From IMG/VR virus record IMGVR_UViG_3300024261_000015, positions 18,711 to 82,710 of that record: a DNA stretch of 64,000 nucleotides; one strand, given 5' to 3'. The notes beneath the pieces were generated by a model that was not told the DNA's origin, searched no databases, and worked only from the letters and a program-made list of their open reading frames with translations. Source of the DNA: a virus. Made by a program: the position numbers and the translations under genes. Positions within the stretch are counted from its first letter, which is position 1. Every line of letters begins with the position of its first letter. This document shows, piece after piece, positions 1 through 9,090 of this stretch.

Positions 1-1
1 T

Positions 2-628
2 TTGAGGAAGTCTGGTATTGGCACTAAGAGAGGTAAGGAGTTTTGGATTGATGTGGATGGTAAGAGTGTTCCTGTAGTGCCTCTTTACCACCCATTCTCT
101 ATTTACTCAGAGCCTAAACTTAGGACTCTCTTTATACAGGATATAGATAACGCTTATGATAAGTTTATTCTAGGTAAAAATAAACTAGCCAACTCGACTT
201 ATAATCTTCACAACGATGTTGACTCCGCGCTTAAAGCTATGAAGCACGCCTGTACTAAGGATATCGTTTCAATTGATATTGAAACTACAGGGCTGGACTA
301 CAAAAAAGATAAGATTACATCCATTGGTCTTGCTACTGGAGATAGAGAAGCCTTCGTTATCCCAATTTATCATAGAGAGTCCGAACTTTCTGATGATGAT
401 ATCTCACGTGTCCGTGACAGCTTTACGCTGCTTTTGAAGGACCCCTCCATCGGTAAAATCTTTCATAACTGCAAGTTTGATTTAAAGTTCCTTAAAAACT
501 GGGGAGTTCCTACCTTTAACAACATACATGACACTCAAATCATGCACTCTCTCGTAGATGAGAATAAACCTCACGGTCTTATGGATATAGTAAAGGAACA
601 TTGGCCTAGGGAACTTGAAGAGTTTTAA
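2..628 (+). CDS. DNA polymerase A, N-terminal part: UDG-like end plus 3'-5' exonuclease (5' partial)
   Basis: The start lies left of the window. Residues about 22-60 (VVPLYHPF at 25-32) resemble the last segment of a uracil-DNA glycosylase domain; UDG-PolA fusions are known in phages of the SPO1 type. Residues 85-208 are the proofreading exonuclease of a family A polymerase: Exo I DIETTG (92-97) and Exo II HNCKFD (155-160). The frame stops after ELEEF, before Exo III, which is found at the start of the polymerase gene at 1090. The protein should therefore need to associate with that product to proofread. The next start codon follows the stop by one base, so the three ORFs are co-translated. 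The UDG call rests on a short stretch and is less sure than the exonuclease call. Confidence 0.85.
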   Translation: MRKSGIGTKRGKEFWIDVDGKSVPVVPLYHPFSIYSEPKLRTLFIQDIDNAYDKFILGKNKLANSTYNLHNDVDSALKAMKHACTKDIVSIDIETTGLDYKKDKITSIGLATGDREAFVIPIYHRESELSDDDISRVRDSFTLLLKDPSIGKIFHNCKFDLKFLKNWGVPTFNNIHDTQIMHSLVDENKPHGLMDIVKEHWPRELEEF

Positions 629-629
629 A

Positions 630-1115
630 ATGATTATGAAAATTGACCCCCAAGGCCGAAAAGCTGCTACGAACGGTGCAAAGTTCGAAGATATAATTGA
701 AGATGCTATAACTCAAGCTCTAGAAATCCCTAGCCGTAAATGGCCTAAAGAAGAGGAGCGGCTTACTACTGATAATGTTCTACTAAAGAACGCACCTTAC
801 GAGAGCATTTACGGTACTAAATGTAGAAGTGAGTTTCTTTTGCGGTACCAGGGACGCGATATACGCATTGAATGTAAGTATCAGCAGTCAGCAGGAAGCG
901 TTGACGAGAAGCTTCCATACTTAATGATGAATTTCACTCAAAAAGTAGATGAGGCAGAGACTATTATAATAACACACGGCGACGGCTTTCGTGACGGGGC
1001 GATTAATTGGCTCCGAGAATCATGCAGAGATACAAAGTGTAAAGTATTCACCCTCCTAGAATTTACCTTATACCTCGAAAACCTACGCAATGCTAACAGT
1101 AGCCAAACAAGCTAA
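630..1115 (+). CDS. PD-(D/E)XK nuclease splitting the DNA polymerase gene
   Basis: A 161-residue protein with a PD-(D/E)XK signature: FEDIIEDA near the N-terminus supplies the helix-1 glutamate, and RDIRIECKYQ holds the D...ExK core. It lies exactly between the Exo II half and the Exo III/polymerase half of the polymerase, in what is normally a surface loop. This is the arrangement made by free-standing homing endonucleases that create genes in pieces, as described for a split nrdA in phage Aeh1. No intron or intein features are visible, since stop and start codons separate the parts. The ATG at 630 is chosen over an in-frame TTG at 615 because it directly follows the upstream stop. The nuclease fold is fairly certain; the homing role is inferred. 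Confidence 0.75.
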   Translation: MIMKIDPQGRKAATNGAKFEDIIEDAITQALEIPSRKWPKEEERLTTDNVLLKNAPYESIYGTKCRSEFLLRYQGRDIRIECKYQQSAGSVDEKLPYLMMNFTQKVDEAETIIITHGDGFRDGAINWLRESCRDTKCKVFTLLEFTLYLENLRNANSSQTS

Positions 1116-2616
1116 GAAAGACCCAGATTTTTGGGCTAACATGCCCTTAGATGATTTGGCGTTTGGTAACGCCATGGATTGCGATTTTACGCTCAGGGCT
1201 TATCATGTGCTTAAACAGCAGATGAAGGAGAAGGAGGTTCATAAAGTTTATGATAATCTTCTAAAGGACATCCTTGTTATCTTAAGCATGGTTGAGAACT
1301 TTGGTATTAAGGTAGATACTGATTATCTTAAAGTTCTAGATGATACCCTTATTACTGAGTTAGAGGACCTTAAAGCCAAGATTCAAGAGCTATCTCCCGT
1401 AGGGGAAGTAAACCCTAACTCTATACCAGAGATGGGGTCATTATTGTTTACATCCGATGGGTTTGATTTAACTCCTAGTATGTTCTCTGAGAAGACTAGG
1501 ATGCCTCAGATTAGTGACGAGCATTTATCCGAGGTTTTAGCGGCTACTACCAACAAAAAAGCAAAGGAGTTTATTCAAACTCTTCTAAAATATAAGTACC
1601 GTACTAAACAGCATAGAACTTACGTTAAAGGTGTAGAGAAAGCTATTGAGTATAATGAGGATGGTAGAATCTACTCGCAGTATAACTTCGCCACTGTGGT
1701 TACGGGAAGACTGTCTTGCTCCACTTACAATGTAAGCGGTAAAAAGAAGGGAGTATCTTTCCATACACTGCCAAGAGATGTTGAGGGGGATGCTGTTAAT
1801 ATCCGTAAACTTATGGTAGCCGACCCAGGGAAGGCATTTCTCGCCGCAGACTTCTCTCAAGCGGAGCTTCGGGTACTTGCACAATGCTGCGGAGATAAAG
1901 CTCTCATCCAAGCATTCAATTCAGGAAAAGACCTGCACAGGTTTACAGCATCTTTGGTGTTTGGAAAGAATGCCGATGATGTGACCAAGGAGGAGCGTCA
2001 GATTGCAAAGTCCGTTAGCTTCCTTATCGTGTATGGAGGGGGTCCTAACAAGCTCTCTCAGCAGATAGGTAAGAGTGTAGGCTATTGCAAGGGTATTTTT
2101 AAAGCTTATCAGGACTCATTCCCTAAGGTTTTCAAATGGATTACTAGTATTCACAAGTTCATTAAGGAAAACTCTTACGCGGTTAGTATTTTTGGCAGAC
2201 GTAGGCACCTACCTAATATTAAGAGCCCCCTTAAGAAATACCAATATCGCGCCCTTCGGCAAGGTATGAACTTCGTCATTCAAAGTTCTGCCTCGGACCT
2301 TATGCTTCATTCTATCCGCAGATTACACAAGTACAGAGCAGCTACGGGCTTAGATTTTGATATCTTAGCAACAGTACACGACTCAGTAGAGGTACAATGC
2401 GATAAAAAGGATATAGAGAAAGTAGCTACGCTACTCAAAGTGGTCTTACCTATGACTGATGATTTTAAGGGGATGTACGGAATTGATTTCGTAGTACCCT
2501 TTGAAGTAGATGTTGAGGTTGGTACGTCCTTCGGACACTTAATGGAGGCTGAGTTTAGCCCCAAAGGTAAATTACTTAATGCCCCGAAAATTCAATCATT
2601 CTTCCAAGATGCATAG
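1090..2616 (+). CDS. DNA polymerase A, C-terminal part: Exo III plus polymerase domain
   Basis: 508 residues. The first 40 continue the exonuclease domain (FWANMPLDDL, then NAMDCDFTLRAY with the Exo III aspartate near 30-32). The polymerase domain follows: motif A DFSQAELR (about 254-261), motif B RQIAKSVSFLIVYG (about 300-313, O-helix) and motif C VHDSVE (about 428). All residues expected for a working family A polymerase are present. The ATG overlaps the end of the nuclease ORF by 26 bases, consistent with translational coupling. This is presumably the replicative polymerase, since no family B enzyme is in the window. Confidence 0.93.
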   Translation: MLTVAKQAKKDPDFWANMPLDDLAFGNAMDCDFTLRAYHVLKQQMKEKEVHKVYDNLLKDILVILSMVENFGIKVDTDYLKVLDDTLITELEDLKAKIQELSPVGEVNPNSIPEMGSLLFTSDGFDLTPSMFSEKTRMPQISDEHLSEVLAATTNKKAKEFIQTLLKYKYRTKQHRTYVKGVEKAIEYNEDGRIYSQYNFATVVTGRLSCSTYNVSGKKKGVSFHTLPRDVEGDAVNIRKLMVADPGKAFLAADFSQAELRVLAQCCGDKALIQAFNSGKDLHRFTASLVFGKNADDVTKEERQIAKSVSFLIVYGGGPNKLSQQIGKSVGYCKGIFKAYQDSFPKVFKWITSIHKFIKENSYAVSIFGRRRHLPNIKSPLKKYQYRALRQGMNFVIQSSASDLMLHSIRRLHKYRAATGLDFDILATVHDSVEVQCDKKDIEKVATLLKVVLPMTDDFKGMYGIDFVVPFEVDVEVGTSFGHLMEAEFSPKGKLLNAPKIQSFFQDA

Positions 2617-3622
2617 AACAGTTCTTTTAACTGACCTGCACTTAAGGTCAGACTACATGCCTGGATATCTAGAGTCTCAGATTTCCACCCTTACGAAGCT
2701 CGTAAACAGGAAACCCCCAGACTCAGTTATAATCAATGGCGATATCTTCCATAGAAGGAATCCAAAAGGTGCTGAATTATTAGCTTTTAGACAGTTACTA
2801 GAAGGTCTTCATACTAAAAAAATATACATTAACCGTGGTAATCACGACACCATAGCTAAAGACGGTTCTACGAAAACTACTTTATCCTTGTTTTCTGATA
2901 TTGCAACTGTATTTTCAGAAACTACAACCGTTCGTCTTGATACCGTAGATTTCGATTTCATACCTCATTACGAGGACGAGCGACTCATAGTGCGGGACCT
3001 TAAAGCCAGTACTAATCATGTCTTCGGCCACTTCGGGTTTGACGGTTGTGTTGCTAATGGTTCTTACGAGTATGAGTCTTATATTAAAAGGTCTCATTTC
3101 GGTAAGAAACGTTTGGTTTTCCTAGGTCATATACACAAACCAAAGATTTACGGTAAAAATGTCTATGTGCTTGGGACACAGTATTCAACCTCCTTCGGGG
3201 AGGCTAATGCACAGAAGTACATACACGAACTAATTATTCGAAATGGGGAGGTGGAAGTTATCCGTAAACCTATTGATTTCGGTATTCGACACGTCACCTC
3301 TACGCTGCATTCTATTGAAGCTGACTCACAACGTTACCGCTTCGACTCGTTCTTTACTATTTTACGAGTTAAATTAGATACTCTTGACGCTGCTAGTGAA
3401 AAAGAGTTAACAGAAATTCTACTAAAGAAACATAAAGTAAATCACTTGGAAATTGTCTTTGATGATGTACTTCCGAAGTATGAAGTATCACATATAGATT
3501 ACGATTCGCTGTTGACGGTTGACGATAATATTATCCACGAATACATTGATAATGCAAACACTATTTTCTCCAAGGCTGAGTTACTAGATGCTTTAGAGGA
3601 GATACGAGAATATGAAACTTAA
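2609..3622 (+). CDS. SbcD/Mre11-like nuclease subunit (T4 gp47-like)
   Basis: Calcineurin-type metallophosphoesterase with the metal-ligand series DLHLRSD near the N-terminus, NGDIFHRR, NRGNHD, and later GHFG and GHIHKPK. Together with the next gene it forms the gp46/gp47 (SbcCD, Rad50/Mre11) complex that resects DNA ends for recombination-dependent replication. The ATG at 2609 puts the conserved start at residue 5-10 and overlaps the polymerase stop by 8 bases; an in-frame ATG at 2579 would add 10 residues. It overlaps the SbcC-like gene by 11 bases. Confidence 0.92.
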   Translation: MHRTVLLTDLHLRSDYMPGYLESQISTLTKLVNRKPPDSVIINGDIFHRRNPKGAELLAFRQLLEGLHTKKIYINRGNHDTIAKDGSTKTTLSLFSDIATVFSETTTVRLDTVDFDFIPHYEDERLIVRDLKASTNHVFGHFGFDGCVANGSYEYESYIKRSHFGKKRLVFLGHIHKPKIYGKNVYVLGTQYSTSFGEANAQKYIHELIIRNGEVEVIRKPIDFGIRHVTSTLHSIEADSQRYRFDSFFTILRVKLDTLDAASEKELTEILLKKHKVNHLEIVFDDVLPKYEVSHIDYDSLLTVDDNIIHEYIDNANTIFSKAELLDALEEIREYET

Positions 3623-5225
3623 TACAATAAAAATAGAAAACTTCTTATCTATTGAAGAAGCAGAGGTAGACTTCGAGGATTTCTCGGAGCTTGTCCGTGT
3701 AGTTGGAGTTAATAACGATACCAAGCCAAAGTCTTCAAATGGTGCTGGGAAGAGTAGCATTATTGAGGCTGTTGCATTTGCTTTATTCGGAAAGACTATC
3801 AGGAAGACTACGGAAAAGAGCCTCGGCAATCTTAATACGAAAGGTAAATGCAGAGTAACCATACGAGTTAACGATAACGTGGTTATTGAGAGGACTAAAA
3901 AGCCTCCCATGCTTAAAGTAATGGTTGACGGCGAGAACTGCACCAAAGAGGGGGTTAGTCAAACTCAAAAATATCTAGAGAGTATCCTTAATACGAATTC
4001 GTCCGTATTTTTAGCCTCGATAGTTTTCGGTCAAGGGAACTCCACCAACTTCCTCACCGCAAGCGCGGAAGAGAAGAGAACCATCATCCAGAACTTTCTA
4101 AGCGTCTCTGAGTTGTTTAAGCAGAGGCAACACATTAAGGCGATAAAATCAAAGAACAATAACGATAAGAAAGTATACAGCACCTTAGTTGATGATGCTA
4201 ACTTTAAATTGGGTGTTATACGTGACCGTAAAAATGACCTTACGAAGATGTGTAAGGAGGCTGATAAATCCCTTACCCCCGAAAAGCTTGCTTTTGTTAA
4301 AAGCCATACCATTTCAGAGATACAAGAGATAGAGCGCAAGAACCATGATTTAGAGGTAGAGTATAACCGTCTACTTTCCAAGAAAAATGAGGTTCGTGGT
4401 ATTGCGGAACGTGCCTTAGCGCGTATTGAAAAATACGAGAACGGTAAATGCGAACATTGTGATAAAGTATCTTTCCATATCTGGGAAATGTTACAAGAAG
4501 ATAAAAAAATCGCTAAGCAATCAGGCGAGGATATGGAGGACATATTACCCTTTGTTCATAAGATAAGGAAGGAGTTGTCAGAAGTCAAACTTCCTATCCA
4601 GCTTGAGGATTTCGACCTTATCGAAAAGGTTAAATCTTTTGAAGCGGAAATTGAAATATTAAAAGGTCAACTCAAGACTCAGAAGCAGATATGTAAAGAG
4701 CATATAGAGGATATGTCTACTGCTCAAAAGCAGTACGACCTTATGAGGTTCTGGGAGACTGCATTCTCAGAACAAGGTTTAGTTAAGTATGTTATCCGTA
4801 ATATCCTTTCATTCTTCAATGAGCGTTCTAATTACTATCTTGGGTTTCTAACTCAAGGTAATTTCTCCATAGAATTTGATGACCTGCTACAAGAAACTAT
4901 CCTCAATAAAAAGAAGACTTCTTATTTCAGTACGTTGTCTGGGGGAGAAAAGAAGAAACTATCCCTTTCCGTCATGCTGGCTCTAAACGACCTCCTTCTC
5001 CTTACAGGAAAGGAAAGGTCCAATGTCGTATTCTTTGACGAAATCGCTGACTCGCTAGATGAGGAGGGTATAAAAGGGTTGTATGAGTTAATACAACAAA
5101 TAACCTTAACTAAAAGATTATTTATTATAACTCATAACGATAATTTGACGTCTCTTATAGAAGACTGGTCGGATATCTTAGAAGTTACTAAGGAGAACCA
5201 CATCTCAAAGGTTAAAAAACTATAA
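3612..5225 (+). CDS. SbcC/Rad50-like ATPase subunit (T4 gp46-like)
   Basis: 537 residues in the SMC-like order: Walker A NGAGKSS near residue 45, short coiled-coil arms, a zinc hook CEHC near 279, signature LSGGEKKKLS near 441 and Walker B VVFFDE near 473 followed by a D-loop. The arms are much shorter than in cellular SbcC, as in T4 gp46. It drives the Mre11-like nuclease encoded just upstream. Confidence 0.94.
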   Translation: MKLNTIKIENFLSIEEAEVDFEDFSELVRVVGVNNDTKPKSSNGAGKSSIIEAVAFALFGKTIRKTTEKSLGNLNTKGKCRVTIRVNDNVVIERTKKPPMLKVMVDGENCTKEGVSQTQKYLESILNTNSSVFLASIVFGQGNSTNFLTASAEEKRTIIQNFLSVSELFKQRQHIKAIKSKNNNDKKVYSTLVDDANFKLGVIRDRKNDLTKMCKEADKSLTPEKLAFVKSHTISEIQEIERKNHDLEVEYNRLLSKKNEVRGIAERALARIEKYENGKCEHCDKVSFHIWEMLQEDKKIAKQSGEDMEDILPFVHKIRKELSEVKLPIQLEDFDLIEKVKSFEAEIEILKGQLKTQKQICKEHIEDMSTAQKQYDLMRFWETAFSEQGLVKYVIRNILSFFNERSNYYLGFLTQGNFSIEFDDLLQETILNKKKTSYFSTLSGGEKKKLSLSVMLALNDLLLLTGKERSNVVFFDEIADSLDEEGIKGLYELIQQITLTKRLFIITHNDNLTSLIEDWSDILEVTKENHISKVKKL

Positions 5226-5719
5226 TGCCTATTTATAACCATATTTGTTTAAACTGTCGTACTGCTACCGAATTAATTATTTCCTTTACTGATTACGCTG
5301 ATATTGAAAAAGAGTTTGGGCGTTCTGAGAGCGGTAATATTAGATTTCCATGCGGTGAGGGTGAGTGTAAGGGGTGGTCTGAAAGAGATTACTCCTTGGG
5401 AGTAGCCAATGTCTCAGTTAAGGGGGGTTACTTGTTCCAAACTAGGTCCTACCGCGCTGATGCGGAGCATGAATGGATGAGGAAAGAAATTGCCGCTGCC
5501 AAAAATAGCATTTTAGGGGGGGAGGAAGAACATTCTGACTATAACTCTCAAAGACCCTATGCAGGGTACACTCTAGATGAGCAAGGGGCTAAAGATATGG
5601 GTTTTAATCGCGTAAGTGATACAGAAGCTAAAGCCCGTGCCGAGGTGTCTAAAAAATCAGTAGGCAAAGAAGTTGAAGGTGTTGAAAAGGCTCGAAAAAG
5701 TACTATAATAGAAGACTAA
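5225..5719 (+). CDS. FmdB-like zinc-ribbon protein
   Basis: 164 residues. The N-terminus (MPIYNHICLNC, then CGEGEC) resembles the zinc ribbon of FmdB-family putative regulators. The remainder is charged and low in complexity, ending in a Lys/Glu-rich tail. The start ATG overlaps the previous stop (TAATG). Its job here is unknown; a nucleic-acid or protein-binding accessory role in the replication operon is possible. Confidence 0.6.
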   Translation: MPIYNHICLNCRTATELIISFTDYADIEKEFGRSESGNIRFPCGEGECKGWSERDYSLGVANVSVKGGYLFQTRSYRADAEHEWMRKEIAAAKNSILGGEEEHSDYNSQRPYAGYTLDEQGAKDMGFNRVSDTEAKARAEVSKKSVGKEVEGVEKARKSTIIED

Positions 5720-6177
5720 TGATATTTATAAAAATCTTAAACACGTCTAAGAATCCTACTCCTAAGTTTCATACAGAGGGGTCCGCTGGGTTCGATTTAG
5801 CTATAACTGAGGATGCTGTCATACCTACGGGTACCACAAAAATACTAGGTACTGGTATTCATATCATTATCCCTAAAGGGTACGAAGGTCAGTTACGGTT
5901 ACGAAGCTCTATGTGTAAGCGTGGGTGTGTTATACCTAACTCTCCAGGCACCATAGATTCGGATTATCGTGGTGAGGTAAAGATTGCCCTTTCGTGTATT
6001 TCCCCCCCTAATACTACAGTAAAGGCTGGCGAACGTATAGCTCAGCTAGTGCTATCTAAACTGCCTACCGCAATCCTTCAAGAGGTGACGGCCGCTGAGT
6101 TTATAGAGGAAGAGACTTTTAGGGGTTCTGGGGGTTTTGGCAGTACGGGGTCAGGAATTAACATGACGGGACTATAA
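5719..6177 (+). CDS. dut: dUTP diphosphatase
   Basis: Trimeric all-beta dUTPase of usual length (152 residues) with the five motifs in order: AGFDLA, LRLRSSM, GTIDSDYRGE, AGERIAQLV and RGSGGFGSTG. It hydrolyses dUTP to dUMP and PPi, keeping uracil out of phage DNA and feeding dTMP synthesis; the dCMP deaminase at 43.1 kb would supply the same pool. The start overlaps the preceding stop by one base. Confidence 0.96.
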   Translation: MIFIKILNTSKNPTPKFHTEGSAGFDLAITEDAVIPTGTTKILGTGIHIIIPKGYEGQLRLRSSMCKRGCVIPNSPGTIDSDYRGEVKIALSCISPPNTTVKAGERIAQLVLSKLPTAILQEVTAAEFIEEETFRGSGGFGSTGSGINMTGL

Positions 6178-6178
6178 T
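6173..6178 (+). promoter_or_regulatory. Minimal TATA-type promoter overlapping the dut stop
   Basis: CTATAAT covers the end of dut and is followed after 5 bases by the GTG start of the helicase gene. No -35-like hexamer lies 16-18 bp upstream. It belongs to a set of five sites with identical spacing (see the finding on CTATAAY). Confidence 0.5.
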
Positions 6179-6183
6179 AGGTC

Positions 6184-7476
6184 GTGGCTTACAAATTTCA
6201 AGATTCAATTCAAAGGGGTATCATTTATCTGGCAAAATCTGACGAGGCTTTCCTCTTGCAGATTATGCCAATGGTCAAGGACGAGTACTTCGAGTTCCCG
6301 TCCCACCAAAAGATGTATACCGTCATCACCAATTTCTTCCTACAATACAAGAAGCTCCCAACGGACGACCAGCTTCTAGAAGAAACCAAGTCTACTTTAA
6401 CCTCTAATGAGTTATTCGGAGATTACCGAGACGAGTTAGGGGCTATTAATGGGCTTGATGAAAAATCTATTGATAACCAGGAGTTCTATCTTGATAAGGT
6501 AGAGGAGTTTGCTAAGGAGCAGGCTGTTAAGGATGCTATTCTTAAATCCGTTGACCACCTAAAGAAAAAGAATTTTGGAGCTATTGAAGAGGAGGTTAGG
6601 AATGCGTTTTCTGTTAATAGAAACGTTGACCTAGGAACCGATTACTTTACCGATGTTAAAGAAAGGTGGGAGCGTCTAAATAATGCCGCTATCGTTCCTA
6701 AGTTCCGTACCCCTTTCGAGAGTATTAACGAGGCTCTTGAGGGCGGTCTTGCACATAAAGAGATGGCTATGGTTGTAGCCCCCCCAGGGGTAGGTAAGTC
6801 CTTGTTCTTGGCAAATCAAGCTGCCCGTTCTGTATTGGATGGGCATAATGTTCTGTACATCTCTCTTGAAATGGCAGAGGATAGAGTTGCTCAAAGATTG
6901 GATAGTATCTTTACGAGAATTCAGCAAAAGGAATTGGCGAATCGTGTAGACGACATTGAAGAACGGTTGGATACTATTTCAAAGCAGTGGGAGGAACGAG
7001 GTCGTCTTGTTATTAAAGAGTTTCCCTGCAAGAGGCTTTCTGTTACTGGACTACGAGCTTACCTCAACCAGTTAAAGAACTATGAAGATTTTACTCCTGA
7101 TGTAATTGTAATGGATTACCTTGAGTTGATGAAGACGGAGAAAGACATGGCGGAGTACGCAGGGCAAGAACGCCTCGCACAAGAACTTCGTGGGTGTGCT
7201 AGTGAGTACGAATGTCTTGTTTGGACTGCAACCCAAACGAATCGAGAAGGTAAAAAGGTCAGCATTATTACAGACTCGGAGCTTGCTGATTCGTATGGAA
7301 AAATCCGAGTTTGCGATTTAGTCTTTTCAATTAACCAAACCGAACAGGAATTCGATGAGGGTCTAGCTAGACTCTACCTTATGAAGTCTCGTAATGGTCG
7401 GGCAAGATTCATTACCCCCATCGCTATTGATTATACTAGACTAGTAATAACCCAAACCACATCAAATGACACCTAA
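6184..7476 (+). CDS. Replicative DnaB-like helicase
   Basis: 430 residues: an alpha-helical N-domain (about 1-140) and a RecA-fold motor with Walker A PPGVGKS near residue 202, Walker B VIVMDY near 310 and an arginine-bearing C-terminus. Equivalent to T4 gp41 or DnaB, it unwinds the fork 5'-3' and partners the primase at 61.7 kb. It starts with GTG; no Shine-Dalgarno is visible, and a TATA motif ends 5 bases upstream. Confidence 0.9.
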   Translation: MAYKFQDSIQRGIIYLAKSDEAFLLQIMPMVKDEYFEFPSHQKMYTVITNFFLQYKKLPTDDQLLEETKSTLTSNELFGDYRDELGAINGLDEKSIDNQEFYLDKVEEFAKEQAVKDAILKSVDHLKKKNFGAIEEEVRNAFSVNRNVDLGTDYFTDVKERWERLNNAAIVPKFRTPFESINEALEGGLAHKEMAMVVAPPGVGKSLFLANQAARSVLDGHNVLYISLEMAEDRVAQRLDSIFTRIQQKELANRVDDIEERLDTISKQWEERGRLVIKEFPCKRLSVTGLRAYLNQLKNYEDFTPDVIVMDYLELMKTEKDMAEYAGQERLAQELRGCASEYECLVWTATQTNREGKKVSIITDSELADSYGKIRVCDLVFSINQTEQEFDEGLARLYLMKSRNGRARFITPIAIDYTRLVITQTTSNDT

Positions 7477-7810
7477 ATTCCCTAAGCTAGAACATCCTAT
7501 GGTTGTTTATACTGGCATCAAAACATTTACTATTAAGCAACAAGGTCTTCTTAAGGATAACCTTTATGGTTGTGTTGATTTCCCTAAATGCCTTCTTACG
7601 ATTGACCCCAATCAATGCCCTGAAGATTACAAAGGAACTCTACTTCATGAAATTTGCCATATAGGTTTTGATTGTTATGGGCTAGGAGATGATGATGAGA
7701 TGCCTACACTAGGTAATGAGTACTTAACAACTGTAACTTCAAATATGATACAGCAATTTGCAGGGTTAAACCCTGAACTATTCACCTTTATTTTTAGTCC
7801 TCATGAATGA
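7466..7810 (+). CDS. Small HExxH metallopeptidase-like protein
   Basis: 114 residues with LLHEICHIGFD, the HExxH zinc site, near residue 61, and a downstream acidic segment (LGDDDE) that may supply the third ligand. It resembles small ImmA/IrrE- or SprT-like phage proteins. It overlaps the helicase gene by 11 bases. The substrate is unknown. Confidence 0.7.
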   Translation: MTPKFPKLEHPMVVYTGIKTFTIKQQGLLKDNLYGCVDFPKCLLTIDPNQCPEDYKGTLLHEICHIGFDCYGLGDDDEMPTLGNEYLTTVTSNMIQQFAGLNPELFTFIFSPHE

Positions 7811-8255
7811 TATTCAAACCACGTATCACAGCCTCGAAACTTCGTATTTGGATATAACTAAAAAGTATCTCAATATCAATGAGCATAGCGTAGAGCAGGC
7901 ACTTCTTACTCATACAGGAGTATATGCATTTTTTGGCGCGGTTCTTGCTTACGCCAAACGGGAGATGGAGAACTTTGGGTTTAAGCGTGACCGTGAAGAG
8001 GCTAGGGTTAAAGAGGAAAGACGCCAAGAGTTTATAGGGGAGGGTAAGAAAGCTACCGACAGGGCTTTAGACTCCTACGTTATTACCTGCGAATCAGTAG
8101 CCAAAGCACAGCTTGCCTACCAAGAAGCATCGCACAAGTATTACTTAGCGAAAAACATCCTTAACTCCCTTGACCATCAGAAGGATATGCTAGTCCAAAT
8201 ATCTGCTAATAAACGAGCAGAATCCAAATTAATTGGGGATAATTACACCAGTTAG
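7803..8255 (+). CDS. Probable UvsY-like recombination mediator
   Basis: 150 residues, mostly helical and charged, with a Lys/Arg/Glu-rich middle and a predicted C-terminal coiled coil. Size, composition and position directly before the single-stranded DNA-binding protein match UvsY-type mediators, which load RecA/UvsX onto SSB-coated DNA. No diagnostic motif can be pointed to, so the call is by context. It overlaps the metallopeptidase gene by 8 bases. Confidence 0.45.
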   Translation: MNDIQTTYHSLETSYLDITKKYLNINEHSVEQALLTHTGVYAFFGAVLAYAKREMENFGFKRDREEARVKEERRQEFIGEGKKATDRALDSYVITCESVAKAQLAYQEASHKYYLAKNILNSLDHQKDMLVQISANKRAESKLIGDNYTS

Positions 8256-8257
8256 AC

Positions 8258-8263
8258 TATAAC
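8258..8263 (+). promoter_or_regulatory. Putative promoter of the SSB gene, with a possible 16-codon leader ORF
   Basis: TATAAC follows the previous stop. It could start a transcript with a leader of about 70 bases for the SSB gene. Three bases downstream an ATG opens a 16-codon ORF (8267-8317), which may be chance or a leader peptide. Confidence 0.3.
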
Positions 8264-8336
8264 AGAATGAAGGGAAAACGCACGCCACTCTGGCTTGTGA
8301 TATCTATTCAAAACTAATTTCAACAATAAAAAAACA

Positions 8337-9086
8337 ATGGTAAACTTAGACGAGCTACGTAAAAAGTACGAACAAATTCAGAAAGCCCAAAGTGGTGGCG
8401 GTAACGATGATTTCCTTAAGAAATTCTTCATGATGGAAGAAGGTACTTCGGTTATTCGTGTTCTCCCTCCTAAAGAAGAGGGTTCTGAATTCTACGCTGA
8501 GACGGCAATTCACCGTATCAACGATAAAAATCATCACTGCCCCCGAGTAAAAGGCGGCGACTGCCCTGTATGTGATTTGTATTTTCGATTGTGGAAGGTG
8601 GAAGGTCCGATGAAGGATGAGGCTCAAGACCTCGCTCGTCAGATTAAGCCCCGCAAACGTTATTACACAAATGTTGTAGACCGCCGAGACGGTAGTGTAA
8701 AGATTCTTTCCATGGGTATGAAGCTCTTCGGTAAGATTCTCGATTGCTTCTTTGATGAGGATTATGGTGATATTACTAGCTTGGAAGAAGGCTGGGATTT
8801 CAAGGTCGTGAAAGATACTCAAGGGCAGTGGCCTAATTACGACAAGTCTGGGCCTAAACCTAAACAGAGCCAAGCAGGTACTAAAAAAGAGGCTTCAGAA
8901 TGGATGGATGAGCTTCATGATATTCATGGCCTTGTAAAGGTTGCTGAGTATGATGACCTTAAGACGATGGCAATGGAACTAGAGACTCTTGTGGCTGGTG
9001 GTCCAAGTGGAAAGGGGACTCCTGAGTCCAAGGATGATGACGACACTGATTTTCTATCCAACCTTAAAAGCCTTAAAGTAGACTAA
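8337..9086 (+). CDS. Single-stranded DNA-binding protein (T4 gp32-like)
   Basis: 249 residues with the gp32 architecture: a basic N-terminus for cooperativity, an OB-fold core with a zinc site made by HHC (near 62-64), CPVC (near 76-79) and flanking residues, and an acidic tail (DDDDTDF) ending in LKSLKVD for partner docking. It coats ssDNA at the fork and in recombination. There is an 80-base gap before the gene and no clear ribosome-binding site. Confidence 0.9.
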   Translation: MVNLDELRKKYEQIQKAQSGGGNDDFLKKFFMMEEGTSVIRVLPPKEEGSEFYAETAIHRINDKNHHCPRVKGGDCPVCDLYFRLWKVEGPMKDEAQDLARQIKPRKRYYTNVVDRRDGSVKILSMGMKLFGKILDCFFDEDYGDITSLEEGWDFKVVKDTQGQWPNYDKSGPKPKQSQAGTKKEASEWMDELHDIHGLVKVAEYDDLKTMAMELETLVAGGPSGKGTPESKDDDDTDFLSNLKSLKVD

Positions 9087-9090
9087 AAAT

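Noticed and set aside
630-1115. Group I intron or intein in the DNA polymerase
   Set aside because: The parts are separated by real stop and start codons with overlapping frames, and neither intron core nor intein splice residues are seen.
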